Below are positions 43,776-53,049 of a DNA stretch of 64,000 nucleotides, one piece after another. Source of the DNA: Halotia branconii CENA392 (GTDB taxonomy: Bacteria; Cyanobacteriota; Cyanobacteriia; Cyanobacteriales; Nostocaceae); contig NZ_CP124543.1 in NCBI RefSeq assembly GCF_029953635.1, forward strand, positions 3,575,455 to 3,639,454, read 5' to 3'. A program made the translations under genes and the position numbers. Each line of letters begins with the position of its first letter. The first letter of the stretch is position 1. The notes below the pieces were generated by a model, which saw only the letters and a program-made list of their open reading frames with translations, did no database searches and had not been told where the DNA came from.

Positions 43776-43958
43776 TCTTTGATAACTGCTAATACCAATT
43801 CACTAACTCCTCAACGTCCAGAATTTAAAGATGAAATCAGCAAGGATGAATTGATTCTCCGTTTCGGTTTGAAATATCAATTCAATCCTAATTTTATGGG
43901 ATACGTGACTATTACCAAAGGTTATAGACCCGGTGGATTGAAACTATCGCGCCAATAG
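43776..43958 (+). pseudogene. C-terminal remnant of a TonB-dependent siderophore receptor
   Basis: A 60-codon open stretch bounded upstream by a stop. It contains RPEFKDEISKDELILRFG, then LKYQFNPNFMGYVTITKGYR and PGG, a segment typical of the C-terminal barrel strands of TonB-dependent receptors (strand, turn, GYRPGG). No start, plug domain or final barrel strand is present, so it is a relic. It abuts a truncated lipoprotein start on the other strand. Confidence 0.6.
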
Positions 43959-44099
43959 GAAAGTTAGGACATTATCACAGTTGTTATTAGATTTAATTTG
44001 AGTATTGCGATCGCTAGTTTGATTACAACTAGTTACAGATAATGCTACTAATCCCAATATAGCAATACTTTTAACCATCAAAACTTGCTTTCTATTCAT
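43944..44099 (-). pseudogene. 5' remnant of a periplasmic-binding lipoprotein gene
   Basis: A 51-codon frame begins MNRKQVLMVKSIAILGLV and has a clear lipobox (LSVTSC), then an Asn/Thr/Ser-rich spacer, and stops within 30 residues of the lipid Cys. This is the start expected of an iron-siderophore ABC binding protein, cut off before the binding domain. It overlaps the end of the TonB-receptor relic by 15 bp, which points to a deletion junction. Confidence 0.5.
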
Positions 44100-44298
44100 A
44101 ATAAATAACATTCTTAATAATTAGTTTACCATATATAACTTCACAATTAAAGCTAATTTTTGAAGTTTTTGTATAGAAAAAAACATACTATTTTTAAACA
44201 AAATTGGGTGAAAATACATACTAAATTTATATTCATTTTCTTCTATAAGCATATACTCGGAGAACAGAATCAAGTTATGCCAAAAATACTTAAATTAT

Positions 44299-45291
44299 AT
44301 GTTGGAACCTCTAGTTACAATTGTTGTTGTACCACGAGAGCGCTTTAGTTATACACAATTTTCATTAGAAGGTATTTACGCACATAGTGATATCCCTTTT
44401 AAATTAATTTACATAGATGGCAATTCTCCACAGCCAATTAAGCGCTATCTAGAAGCACAGTCATTCGCAAAAGCTTTTCACTTAATCCGTACAGAAAACT
44501 ATTTATCTCCTAATCAAGCACGTAACCTAGCATTACCATATATTGATACTAAATACGTTGTTTTCATTGATAATGATGTTCAAGTTACATCTGGTTGGTT
44601 AAACAAGCTTGTGGAGTGTGCGGATGAAACAAACGCATCGGTTGTAGGGCCACTCTACTTAGATGGAGTATCAACAAATCTTGAAACTCAAAATATCCAC
44701 ATGGCAGGTGGCTTTTGTGAATTTCAAGAGCAAGAAGGAAAACTCGATTTACGTGAACATAGGTACTTTGCCAAGAACCAGTTATCGGCAGTGAAATCTC
44801 AACTCCTAAGAGAAGCAACGCAATTGATAGAATTTCATTGTGTTTTGGTACGTACTACTATTTTGAAGCAGTTAGGTGACTTTGATGAAAAATTGATGAG
44901 TCTTGCAGAAGAGAGTGATTTTTGTTTAACAGTCCGTACCCTCGGTGAGACTATTTATTTAGAGCCGGCTAGTACTGTAATTTATGTACTTCCAGTGCCA
45001 TTAAAATTATACGATTTACCATATTTTTGCTTACGTTGGAGTGATGCTTGGAATAAAGCATCTTTGAATCACTTCCAACAAAAGTGGGGTTTAGCTGAAG
45101 ATGCTAAATTTATGACTATTGGCTACAAATGGGCAAATCGTCATAGATTAGTTCCTCTGCAACAGATACAAGATGTGCTGTTAAATATTTTACCTTGGAA
45201 ATTTAACTCTAAGATCTACCTAAATTTTCGAGCTTTTATGGAGGGTATACTAACTCAGCTTTTTGTGAAAGATAAACACCAAAAAATCTAG
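44299..45291 (+). CDS. Family 2 glycosyltransferase
   Basis: A 330-residue GT-A fold protein. The nucleotide-sugar region has VTIVVVPRERF at the start, IYIDGNSPQP and the metal-binding D91-N-D93 in VVFIDNDVQ. The acceptor region has AEESDFCLTVRTLG (about 208-221). No membrane segment is obvious. The best hit type is the rhamnosyl/galactosyl-transferase-like GT2 group; donor and acceptor are unknown. A terminator follows, so it is probably a separate transcript from the oxygenase-like gene downstream. The local sequence is AT-rich. Confidence 0.84.
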   Translation: MLEPLVTIVVVPRERFSYTQFSLEGIYAHSDIPFKLIYIDGNSPQPIKRYLEAQSFAKAFHLIRTENYLSPNQARNLALPYIDTKYVVFIDNDVQVTSGWLNKLVECADETNASVVGPLYLDGVSTNLETQNIHMAGGFCEFQEQEGKLDLREHRYFAKNQLSAVKSQLLREATQLIEFHCVLVRTTILKQLGDFDEKLMSLAEESDFCLTVRTLGETIYLEPASTVIYVLPVPLKLYDLPYFCLRWSDAWNKASLNHFQQKWGLAEDAKFMTIGYKWANRHRLVPLQQIQDVLLNILPWKFNSKIYLNFRAFMEGILTQLFVKDKHQKI

Positions 45292-45661
45292 AATGTAGAA
45301 GATATGGAACATAGATAAAGAGTAAGCCAATACTGTTAACTATTTACCCCCTAAAATTATCTTGATTTAGGGGATTTTTTATTACTAATATACAATTTTA
45401 TTTTTATAACTATTTCGTAGCAAGGTTTTCAGACTTTATATAGCAACTTATGAAGTATTTGCTACTTTCATACCGATTAAGTGTGTTTCTTATCTATCTA
45501 AAGGTAGAAGTATTAACACTAGATAATTTGGGAAATTAAAACTTACAAATGGTACTAATTGTATAGAAAAAACCAATAGTTTTTTACTTTTTACTATTTT
45601 TAAAGGAGAATAATTTTGAAATCAAATTTGACTGGGCTGAAACTAAAAAAATAGATAAACA
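45292..45661. other. AT-rich spacer with terminator
   Basis: Holds the terminator of the glycosyltransferase gene at 45348-45380 and an AAAGGAGAAT ribosome-site-like stretch at ~45602, which is too far from the next ATG (45662) to serve it. Nothing else is seen. Confidence 0.5.
45348..45380 (+). terminator. Intrinsic terminator of the glycosyltransferase gene
   Basis: Stem CCCCTAAA / TTTAGGGG with a 10-nt loop, followed by ATTTTTT. Confidence 0.85.
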
Positions 45662-46549
45662 ATGAAACAAACCATACTAAAAATTAATCATCGAATTATA
45701 CAAAATATTTACCGAACTCCATTGGTAAGTCATTTTTCTGATCTTACTTATCAAGCATTAATAGAAAAACATCTAAATAATTTGCCTAGTCTTCCAATCA
45801 CTGATTTAAGTTTAGTTGAGGCTCTTAAAAGTGAAAAAATTGTTGTCACTTCATTGGCAGCACTCTCAATTCCCTCTACTCCACAAATGTTAAAAGCAGC
45901 GTCAAGCTTGATCTCAGAAATTCCTGAAAGCGTTTCTGGTAGTAAACATGATTTCACAATTCATGCTACTCCGAAGCAAATTATGGAATATTCAGAAATT
46001 TTTCTCTGGGGACTTCAACAACGTTTACTCAATATTGCCGAAAACTATATAGGTCTGCCAGTAGCTTATCATGGTTCTTATTTTCGTAGAGATCTCGCCA
46101 ATGGAGTTCAAAAAAAATCCAGGCTGTGGCATTTAGACAAGGAAGATAGAAAAGTATTCAAAATTATTATTTATTTAAATGATGTATATGATGATGGCGG
46201 TCCATTTCAATATATTCCTTACTCTTTTACCTCAGCAGTAGCTAGCTCTCTAAGATATAACTATGAATACATTCAAAACCAAACTATGCAGCAAGTGATA
46301 TCACCACTAACTTGGAAATCTTGCACAGGCATTTCTGGTACAGTGATCATTGCTGACACAGCTAACATTTTCCATCGAGGAACTGTACCTACTGCTTCAG
46401 ATAGATTCACAATATTTTTTGACTACAGTTGTAGATCCCCAAAACACCCTTTTTATTACCAACCTTCTTTGACTAATGAGGATTTAGCAATTATTGCTAC
46501 AAAACTTTCAGAACATCAAAGACAGTGTGTTTTTTGGCGTTCCATCTAA
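45662..46549 (+). CDS. 2-oxoglutarate/Fe(II) oxygenase-like protein
   Basis: A 295-residue protein with the facial-triad pattern of the double-stranded beta-helix dioxygenases: His157-X-Asp159 (LWHLDKED) and His238 (IFHRGT), with Arg248 (DRFTIFFDY) placed to bind 2-oxoglutarate. Strands between them read VFKIIIYLNDV and GPFQYIPYSF. It may be related to the phytanoyl-CoA dioxygenase group. The N-terminal ~130 residues are helical and not recognised. The substrate is unknown; the neighbouring glycosyltransferase may act in the same pathway, but separate transcription is likely. Confidence 0.68.
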   Translation: MKQTILKINHRIIQNIYRTPLVSHFSDLTYQALIEKHLNNLPSLPITDLSLVEALKSEKIVVTSLAALSIPSTPQMLKAASSLISEIPESVSGSKHDFTIHATPKQIMEYSEIFLWGLQQRLLNIAENYIGLPVAYHGSYFRRDLANGVQKKSRLWHLDKEDRKVFKIIIYLNDVYDDGGPFQYIPYSFTSAVASSLRYNYEYIQNQTMQQVISPLTWKSCTGISGTVIIADTANIFHRGTVPTASDRFTIFFDYSCRSPKHPFYYQPSLTNEDLAIIATKLSEHQRQCVFWRSI

Positions 46550-46602
46550 GTAGTGCAGACACAAAAAAATAATTAATTACGTATCTTAAGTTATTTCTCT
46601 AA

Positions 46603-46863
46603 TCACCATTTTAGGTATGACGCTTCAATTCCCTGTTCTCGTCTAATTTTGCTATCTTTCTCAAACCAGGCAATTACGTGTTGTGCTGTTAAATCTTCAA
46701 CAGCAACATCATACTCTTGGGCGATATATTTTAAAAGTTTAAGTGATGAAATAGTCAATCTTGTTAAGAATTTTTCTGGAGAAGATAGTAAAGCAGCGTC
46801 TACTTTTGCTGATTCTTCTAAGGTTAAAAATTGTGTTGAAGGCTGCTGTGGCTGTACATCCAT
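46603..46863 (-). CDS. Small conserved-type hypothetical protein near sufR
   Basis: An 86-residue helical, acidic protein, MDVQPQQPSTQFLTLEESA at the start and AWFEKDSKIRREQGIEASY near the end. It has no Cys, no signal peptide and no recognised domain. It lies downstream of sufR in the same orientation with ~108 bp between, so co-transcription is possible. Function unknown. Confidence 0.6.
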   Translation of the reverse strand: MDVQPQQPSTQFLTLEESAKVDAALLSSPEKFLTRLTISSLKLLKYIAQEYDVAVEDLTAQHVIAWFEKDSKIRREQGIEASYLKW

Positions 46864-46971
46864 AAATACTCAACTTAGTTTAAATAACTTCTGATGGACA
46901 ATTGATAATAACTAATTGGTAAAGTCTTTTACTACTAATTTGTTATTTATGATTTAAACTAGACATGAAAT

Positions 46972-47700
46972 TTATCCATGAGACTTTTGTTTTCGAGCTT
47001 CTACTAAATAACCACAACGATGTTCACCATTGATCAGCCAATGGGTACGCTCAACTGTACAATCTGGTAAAACGGCAGCAAACATTTCTAGTTCGTGACC
47101 GCAAATGCTGGGGAATGACTCGGCAACATTAGAAATTGCACAATTATGTTCCATGAAGATAAACTTATCTCCTGCTGAGGAACTATTCGAGTCTACAGGG
47201 TGATACTCTGCCATAAAACCTTCAGCTTTTCTTAGTTCCACTAATTTCACTACCCGTTCTTGTAGAGAACCACTGCCTAAATGTTCGCGGTATTCTTGGG
47301 CTTTGCGCTCCCACTGCTTTTGTAAAATTGAACTAACTTGCTCATATCCCACGGTTTCGGCTAAAGTATCCAACAGAGAAACAGCAAAATCGCCATAGCG
47401 ATCGCTTTGAAAATCATTCTTTCGATAGATGCGATCGCGTCCTTGACGACTAAGTTGATAAACATGCTGCGGCCGCCCCATTCCCCGAACCTCACTTTGT
47501 TCGGAGTCAGCATCGTGAGTGCTTTGTACTGTTGACGAATACAAAACTAGCTCCTGTGCTTCTAAATCTTTGAGATGACGACGAATCGCTTGAGGACTAA
47601 CTTCTAAAACTGTCGCTAGCTCAAAAGCTGTTGCCTGTGAGTGTTTCAGCAGGTATTCTAGGATATCTTGCTTGGTTGAGGACTGGTGAGTAGTCGCCAT
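46972..47700 (-). CDS. sufR: Fe-S cluster-binding repressor SufR
   Basis: A 242-residue regulator. The N-terminal winged helix (about 8-55, FELATVLEVSPQAIRRHLKDLEAQ) binds DNA. The C-terminal half carries the SufR cysteine pattern C187-X12-C200-X13-C214-X14-C229. SufR binds a [4Fe-4S] cluster and represses the sufBCDS operon when clusters are sufficient; loss or oxidation of the cluster derepresses it. It is transcribed divergently from sufB with two CAAC-N6-GTTG operators in between, so it should control both sides. Assignment is very firm. Confidence 0.95.
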   Translation of the reverse strand: MATTHQSSTKQDILEYLLKHSQATAFELATVLEVSPQAIRRHLKDLEAQELVLYSSTVQSTHDADSEQSEVRGMGRPQHVYQLSRQGRDRIYRKNDFQSDRYGDFAVSLLDTLAETVGYEQVSSILQKQWERKAQEYREHLGSGSLQERVVKLVELRKAEGFMAEYHPVDSNSSSAGDKFIFMEHNCAISNVAESFPSICGHELEMFAAVLPDCTVERTHWLINGEHRCGYLVEARKQKSHG

Positions 47701-47758
47701 CTTCTCTACAAGACGTTTCGCAAACGCCCCAAAAATTTTTCAGAAAAATTGACTTTAA

Positions 47759-47772
47759 CAACATTGTTGTTG
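47759..47772. promoter_or_regulatory. SufR operator 1 (CAAC-N6-GTTG)
   Basis: CAAC, ATTGTT, GTTG: the perfect SufR-binding inverted repeat, 58 bp upstream of the sufR ATG. Confidence 0.85.
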
Positions 47773-47803
47773 TTAATTTAGCGTAAAATGAAGATAAGTT
47801 AAA

Positions 47804-47817
47804 CAACATAATTGTTG
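47804..47817. promoter_or_regulatory. SufR operator 2 (CAAC-N6-GTTG)
   Basis: CAAC, ATAATT, GTTG, inside a larger palindrome AAACAAC / GTTGTTT. It is 45 bp from operator 1 and about 167 bp before sufB, leaving a long sufB leader. Confidence 0.88.
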
Positions 47818-47984
47818 TTTTATTGTCTATCCTTATTCTAGCAGCCGTGTAACCACTCGGTCATCCAAAATGGGAATCGATTAATCAGCCTGTATCCCAT
47901 CCTTAAGAGGCAGCGCATTGTGAAAATTTTTTTTGCCATAGCGCCTGCCGTAGAGAACTAACCGAACACGAGAGATTATTACTG

Positions 47985-49424
47985 ATGAGTGCCACTGTCA
48001 AAACCTTAGTCAACCAACCCTACAAGTACGGCTTTATCACTGACATTGAAGCCGATACTATTCCGCGTGGACTAAACGAGGACGTTGTCCGCTTGATTTC
48101 TGCCAAGAAGAATGAGCCGCAGTTCATGCTGGACTTTCGCCTGAAAGCTTATCGGCAGTGGCAAAAAATGACGGAACCAACTTGGCCTAATGTCAAGTAT
48201 CCGCCGATAAATTATCAGGATATCATTTACTATTCAGCTCCGAAAAAAAAGCCACAAAAGTTAAATAGTCTAGATGAAGTTGATCCTACCCTCTTAGAAA
48301 CCTTTGAGAAGCTAGGCATTTCTCTATCTGAACAAAAGCGTCTAGCCAACGTCGCCGTTGATGCGATTTTCGATAGCGTTTCCGTCGCCACTACATTTAA
48401 GGAAAAGCTAGCCGAAGACGGCGTGATTTTCTGCTCAATTTCGGAAGCATTACAAGAATATCCAGAACTAATCAAAAAATATCTGGGTAGTGTCGTTCCT
48501 GTCGCAGACAACTACTTTGCAGCCTTGAACGCTGCTGTATTTAGTGATGGTTCTTTTGTCTACATTCCTAAAGGCGTGAAATGCCCAATGGAACTATCTA
48601 CCTACTTCCGCATCAACTCTGGCGATACAGGACAATTCGAGCGGACTTTAATTGTCGCCGAAGAAGATAGTTATGTTTCCTACCTCGAAGGTTGTACCGC
48701 ACCGATGTACGACAGCAACCAACTACATGCTGCTGTTGTAGAACTTGTCGCCTTGGATAACGCCGAAATTAAATACTCCACCGTCCAAAACTGGTACGCT
48801 GGCGATGAAAAGGGTAAAGGCGGTATTTATAATTTCGTCACCAAACGCGGTTTGTGTAAAGGTGTCAATTCCAAAATTTCCTGGACTCAAGTTGAAACTG
48901 GTTCCGCGATTACTTGGAAGTATCCTAGCTGTGTTTTAGCGGGTGATAATTCTGTAGGTGAATTTTACTCGGTAGCGCTAACTAATAATATGCAGCAAGC
49001 CGATACCGGAACCAAAATGGTTCACATCGGCAAGAATACTCGCAGTACAATTATCTCGAAAGGTATCTCCGCAGGTCAATCTAATAATAGCTATCGGGGT
49101 TTAGTGAAAGTTAATCCTACAGCTAAAGGGGCAAGAAATTATTCCCAGTGCGATTCAATGTTAATTGGGGATAATGCTCATGCGAATACTTTCCCTTATA
49201 TCCAAGTACAGAATAATACTGCCAAAGTAGAGCATGAAGCTTCTACTTCTAAGATTGGGGAAGATCAATTATTTTACTTCGCCCAAAGAGGCATTTCAGC
49301 AGAAGATGCCATTTCAATGATGATTAGTGGCTTCTGTAAAGATGTTTTCAATCAATTGCCGATGGAATTTGCTGTGGAAGCTGATAAATTGTTGAGCCTG
49401 AAGTTGGAAGGTAGTGTTGGGTAA
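47985..49424 (+). CDS. sufB: Fe-S cluster assembly protein SufB
   Basis: A 479-residue scaffold subunit. SufB with SufC and SufD forms the SufBC2D complex, where Fe-S clusters are built from sulfur delivered by SufS. The beta-helix core with [19 protein letters not shown], the conserved Cys region YLEGCTAP (about 228), and the C-terminal [21 protein letters not shown] shared with SufD are all present. First gene of sufBCDS, with a ~165-nt leader after the second SufR operator. Confidence 0.96.
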   Translation: MSATVKTLVNQPYKYGFITDIEADTIPRGLNEDVVRLISAKKNEPQFMLDFRLKAYRQWQKMTEPTWPNVKYPPINYQDIIYYSAPKKKPQKLNSLDEVDPTLLETFEKLGISLSEQKRLANVAVDAIFDSVSVATTFKEKLAEDGVIFCSISEALQEYPELIKKYLGSVVPVADNYFAALNAAVFSDGSFVYIPKGVKCPMELSTYFRINSGDTGQFERTLIVAEEDSYVSYLEGCTAPMYDSNQLHAAVVELVALDNAEIKYSTVQNWYAGDEKGKGGIYNFVTKRGLCKGVNSKISWTQVETGSAITWKYPSCVLAGDNSVGEFYSVALTNNMQQADTGTKMVHIGKNTRSTIISKGISAGQSNNSYRGLVKVNPTAKGARNYSQCDSMLIGDNAHANTFPYIQVQNNTAKVEHEASTSKIGEDQLFYFAQRGISAEDAISMMISGFCKDVFNQLPMEFAVEADKLLSLKLEGSVG

Positions 49425-49436
49425 TGTTGAAGGTTT

Positions 49437-49500
49437 ACCTTAGTGTCTTTGTGGTGAAGTAAACCACTAAGACATTAAGGCACTAAGAAAGAAGAGCACA
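49437..49500. repeat. CTTAGTGTCTTTGTGG-type inverted repeat between sufB and sufC
   Basis: The repeat TTAGTGTCTTTGTGGT is mirrored by ACCACTAAGACATTAAGG within 60 bp. It could lower downstream expression or protect sufB mRNA. Confidence 0.65.
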
Positions 49501-49506
49501 GAGAAC

Positions 49507-50292
49507 ATGATTATCGAAAATAGTGAAGTCGTGCTGTCAGTTAAGAATTTGACAGCTACAGTTGATGACGCGCCAATTCTTAAAGGTTTAAATCTAGAGG
49601 TTCGCTCTGGTGAAATCCATGCAATTATGGGGCCGAATGGTTCTGGTAAAAGCACCTTTTCTAAAGTTTTGGCGGGACATCCAGCTTATGAAGTAACTGG
49701 CGGTGAGGTAATTTTCCAAGGGCAAAACCTGCTGGAAATGGAACCGGAAGAACGAGCCAGAAGTGGCATATTTTTGGCATTTCAATATCCCCTGGAAATT
49801 CCGGGTGTGAGCAATTTGGATTTCTTGCGGGTGGCATACAATTCTCGTCGCAAGTCACAAGGTTTAGAGGAAATAGACGCTTTTGATTTTGACGATTTGA
49901 TTGAGGAAAAGCTGGAAGTGGTGAAAATGAATCCGGCTTTTCTGAGTCGAAGTTTGAATGAAGGGTTTTCTGGTGGTGAGAAGAAGCGGAATGAAATTCT
50001 GCAAATGGCGCTGTTAGAACCAAAGTTGGCAATCTTAGATGAAACTGATTCTGGTTTAGATATCGACGCGCTGAAAATTGTGGCGAATGGAGTCAATCAG
50101 CTGGCAAATCCGCAAAATGCCACAATTATGATTACTCACTACCAGCGGTTACTTAATTACATTGTGCCAGACTACGTACATGTAATGGCAAATGGGCAGA
50201 TTCTTACCAGTGGCGATAAGGAACTGGCACTAAAATTAGAATCTCGCGGTTATGACTGGGTGCTAGAAGAAGCGGTTGAGGTGGGTGTGTAA
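49507..50292 (+). CDS. sufC: Fe-S cluster assembly ATPase SufC
   Basis: A 261-residue ABC-type ATPase without membrane domain. Walker [10 protein letters not shown] (about 40-48), Q-loop [11 protein letters not shown], signature [11 protein letters not shown] (about 158) and Walker [18 protein letters not shown]. It drives the conformational change in SufBC2D. Its TAA overlaps the sufD ATG by one base (TAATG), so the two are coupled. Confidence 0.96.
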   Translation: MIIENSEVVLSVKNLTATVDDAPILKGLNLEVRSGEIHAIMGPNGSGKSTFSKVLAGHPAYEVTGGEVIFQGQNLLEMEPEERARSGIFLAFQYPLEIPGVSNLDFLRVAYNSRRKSQGLEEIDAFDFDDLIEEKLEVVKMNPAFLSRSLNEGFSGGEKKRNEILQMALLEPKLAILDETDSGLDIDALKIVANGVNQLANPQNATIMITHYQRLLNYIVPDYVHVMANGQILTSGDKELALKLESRGYDWVLEEAVEVGV

Positions 50293-51668
50293 TGACAATT
50301 CAAGTATCTCCTAGTCCAATGCCTAACTCGGATACAGTTGAGTTGACATCTACTTTGTTGGATAAAGATGCTTATTTAACTGGATTGTTAGAGCAGGTAA
50401 CAGCAACAAAAACAGTAGGTTGGTTGCAAGAATTACGCGATCGCGCTACTAATTGGGTACGTCATGCTACTATTCCTACTAATCGTGAGGAAGAATGGCG
50501 ATTTACTGATTTGTCAGAGTTGCGAAAGCTGCAATTTCAGGTAGATGGGCAAGTTAAATTGCCTGATATCTCATCGCTGATTTTACCAGAAGCAGCTCAT
50601 AGCCGTTTGGTGTTTGTGAATGGGGTTTACGCGTCGGAGTTATCTGCTGTTGCAGGTTTGCCTTCTGGGGTGGTGGTAAGTAATTTGGCTGGGTTAGCTG
50701 AATCTAAGCAGCAGCTTGTTAGTCAGTATTTAGCTAAAGCTGAGGGAGCGCAAGAAGTTTTTACTGCTCTTAATACTGCTGGGATATGTGATGCAGCGGT
50801 GGTGTGGGTAGGAAAGAATGTGATGGTTGAGACACCAATTCATTTGGTGTTTGTTGCGGTTGCTGGGGAGACACCAGTGATTTCTCAGCCGCGTTGTTTG
50901 GTGGTGGCAGAAAGTGGTTCGCAGGTGAGTTTGATTGAGGAGTATACGAACCGCCAAGATGCCAAGAGCGCCAAGGAGGTTTACCTCACCAATGCAGTTA
51001 CGGAAATCTGGCTTGCTGAAAATGCTGAGGTGAATCATACTAGGGTTGAGCGTGAAAGTAAAGAGGCTTTTCATGTAGGGAAGACTGCGATCGCTCAAGC
51101 TCGTGATAGTCGATATACTTGTCATGCCATAAGTTTGGGTGGTAAGCTGTCACGGCACAATTTAGAAGTTTTGCAAACTGGTGAGCAAACCTTAACTGTT
51201 CTCAATGGATTAACGATAGTTTACGGGAATCAATTGGCGGATACTCACAGTGCAATCGCACTGAATCACCCATACAGTACAAGTAGACAATTGCATAAGT
51301 GTATTGTAGGCGATCGCGCTCATGGGGTGTTCAATGGCAAGGTTTTTGTGCCTAAATTAGCGCAGTTGACGAATGCTACCCAGTTAAATCGAAATTTGCT
51401 TTTATCATCGAAAGCCAGAGTTGATACTAAACCCCAATTGGAAATTACCGCTGACAATGTCAAATGCGCTCACGGTGCTACAGTTAGCCAATTGGAAGAT
51501 GATGAAATTTTTTATCTGCAAAGCCGGGGAATTGATGAAAATGATGCTCGTAATTTGTTAATTAATGCCTTTGCAACTGAAATCATCAACCAAATCCCTA
51601 TCTCATCTGTGCAAAAAATCCTCTTAAATATAGTCACTAATCTGAAGTCTTTAACAACTGACAACTGA
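50292..51668 (+). CDS. sufD: Fe-S cluster assembly protein SufD
   Basis: A 458-residue SufB paralogue, with EEWRFTDLSELRKL near 73 and the conserved C-terminal GATVSQLEDDEIFYLQSRG. Two features are unusual. Residues ~219-228 (NRQDAKSAKE) are encoded by a GCCAAGANN nonamer repeat, in frame within the core. The last four residues and stop come from a CAACTGA heptamer array that fills the gap to sufS. It completes SufBC2D. Family call is certain; the insertion seems tolerated. Confidence 0.95.
   Translation: MTIQVSPSPMPNSDTVELTSTLLDKDAYLTGLLEQVTATKTVGWLQELRDRATNWVRHATIPTNREEEWRFTDLSELRKLQFQVDGQVKLPDISSLILPEAAHSRLVFVNGVYASELSAVAGLPSGVVVSNLAGLAESKQQLVSQYLAKAEGAQEVFTALNTAGICDAAVVWVGKNVMVETPIHLVFVAVAGETPVISQPRCLVVAESGSQVSLIEEYTNRQDAKSAKEVYLTNAVTEIWLAENAEVNHTRVERESKEAFHVGKTAIAQARDSRYTCHAISLGGKLSRHNLEVLQTGEQTLTVLNGLTIVYGNQLADTHSAIALNHPYSTSRQLHKCIVGDRAHGVFNGKVFVPKLAQLTNATQLNRNLLLSSKARVDTKPQLEITADNVKCAHGATVSQLEDDEIFYLQSRGIDENDARNLLINAFATEIINQIPISSVQKILLNIVTNLKSLTTDN
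50949..50976 (+). repeat. GCCAAGANN nonamer repeat inside sufD
   Basis: Three 9-bp units (GCCAAGAT, GCCAAGAGC, GCCAAGG) in frame, encoding NRQDAKSAK. The same repeat is common between genes in Nostocales; here it is inside an essential-type gene. Confidence 0.75.
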
Positions 51669-51717
51669 CCACACTTCGACTACGCTCAGTGCATCGCTGA
51701 CAACTAACAACTGACAA
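51650..51717. repeat. CAACTGA heptamer array at the sufD-sufS junction
   Basis: AACTGAC/AACTAAC units with a CACTTCGACTACGCTCAGTG module in the middle. It supplies the sufD stop and reaches to within 8 bp of the sufS ATG. Confidence 0.8.
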
Positions 51718-51724
51718 ACTACCA

Positions 51725-52984
51725 ATGACCTTCACCTCTACCAAAACTCTAGCCGATAAAGTCCGCGCTGACTTCCCGATATTACGTCAGGAAGTCAACG
51801 GGAAACAATTGGTTTACCTAGATAATGCAGCTACCTCGCAAAAACCTTTGCTCGTATTAAACGCCTTGCGCGATTATTACGAACAATATAATGCCAATGT
51901 GCATCGGGGAGCGCATACACTCAGTGCTAAAGCTACTGATGCTTATGAAGCAACACGGGACAAGGTTGCTAAATTTATCAATGCTGCATCACGTCAGGAA
52001 ATTGTCTATACCCGTAACGCTAGTGAGGCTATTAATTTAGTCGCCTACAGTTGGGGAATGAATAATTTACAGCCGGGAGATGAAATTATTCTGTCGGTAA
52101 TGGAACACCACAGTAATATTGTTCCCTGGCAACTTGTCGCCCAAAAAACGGGTGCAGTTTTGAAGTTTGTAGAACTGACACCTGCACAAACTTTTGATTT
52201 GGAACAGTTTAAACAACTGATTTCCGAGAAGACAAAATTGGTGGCAGTATCCCATGTTTCTAATACTTTGGGTTGTATTAACCCAGTAGCAGAAATTGAG
52301 GCGATCGCTCACAGATACAATGCGAAATTCTTAGTTGATGCTTGTCAAAGCGTACCACACATGCCTGTAGATGTACAGCAAATCAATTGTGATTGGTTGG
52401 TTGCATCTGGTCATAAAATGTGCGCTCCCACTGGCATCGGGTTTTTGTATGGTAAGTTGGAACTTTTGGCATCAATGCCACCATTTTTTGGTGGTGGTGA
52501 GATGATTGCAGAGGTTTATTTAGACCATTCTACTTATGCAGAATTGCCCCATAAATTTGAAGCTGGTACACCTGCAATTGCAGAGGCGATCGCTCTTGGT
52601 GCAGCGGTAGATTATCTTAGTAATATTGGTATGGATAAAATCCATGCCTACGAAGCCGAATTAACTGCTTACTTGTTCCAACAATTGCAGCAAATTCCTC
52701 AAATTCAAATTTATGGCCCTCAACCAAATGCTCAAGGAGAAGGTAGAGCTGCCTTAGCATCATTTACAGCTGGGGAAGTCCACGCTAACGACTTATCGAC
52801 ATTATTAGATCAAGAAGGCGTAGCTATTCGTTCGGGACACCACTGTACTCAACCTTTACACCGTTACCTAGGTTTAGCGGCAACTGCACGGGCAAGTTTA
52901 TCCTTTTATAATACCCGCGAAGAAATTGATATTTTCATCAAAGCATTGAAGGAAACCTTAGACTTTTTCGCAGAGTTTTCGTGA
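51725..52984 (+). CDS. sufS: Cysteine desulfurase SufS
   Basis: A 419-residue class V aminotransferase-fold enzyme. It contains the PLP lysine in [16 protein letters not shown] (about 223), the catalytic Cys in [10 protein letters not shown] (about 375) and the N-terminal [11 protein letters not shown]. It removes sulfur from cysteine, forming a persulfide passed to SufBCD (usually through SufE, not found here) and probably also to tRNA thiolation. Last gene of the operon, 56 bp after sufD across a heptamer repeat. Confidence 0.95.
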   Translation: MTFTSTKTLADKVRADFPILRQEVNGKQLVYLDNAATSQKPLLVLNALRDYYEQYNANVHRGAHTLSAKATDAYEATRDKVAKFINAASRQEIVYTRNASEAINLVAYSWGMNNLQPGDEIILSVMEHHSNIVPWQLVAQKTGAVLKFVELTPAQTFDLEQFKQLISEKTKLVAVSHVSNTLGCINPVAEIEAIAHRYNAKFLVDACQSVPHMPVDVQQINCDWLVASGHKMCAPTGIGFLYGKLELLASMPPFFGGGEMIAEVYLDHSTYAELPHKFEAGTPAIAEAIALGAAVDYLSNIGMDKIHAYEAELTAYLFQQLQQIPQIQIYGPQPNAQGEGRAALASFTAGEVHANDLSTLLDQEGVAIRSGHHCTQPLHRYLGLAATARASLSFYNTREEIDIFIKALKETLDFFAEFS

Positions 52985-52990
52985 ACAACA

Positions 52991-53023
52991 AGATCCCTGA
53001 CTTATTTCATAAGTCGGGGATTT
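52991..53023. repeat. 33-nt palindromic repeat, copy 2
   Basis: Arm AGATCCCTGACTTAT, 3-nt centre, mirrored arm with two mismatches, 7 bp after the sufS stop. Could serve as a hairpin terminator for sufBCDS. Confidence 0.8.
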
Positions 53024-53049
53024 GAGCTTCTTGACGTTAAATTACCACA

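Noticed and set aside
44160-44348. Plus-strand open frame before the glycosyltransferase
   Set aside because: Lys/Phe/Ile-rich translation of AT-rich DNA, overlapping the real glycosyltransferase start in another frame.
47826-47925. tRNA-like sequence on the minus strand (GACCGAGTGGTTACACGG resembles a D-arm)
   Set aside because: No acceptor stem, anticodon arm or T-arm can be completed; the match is limited to one arm.
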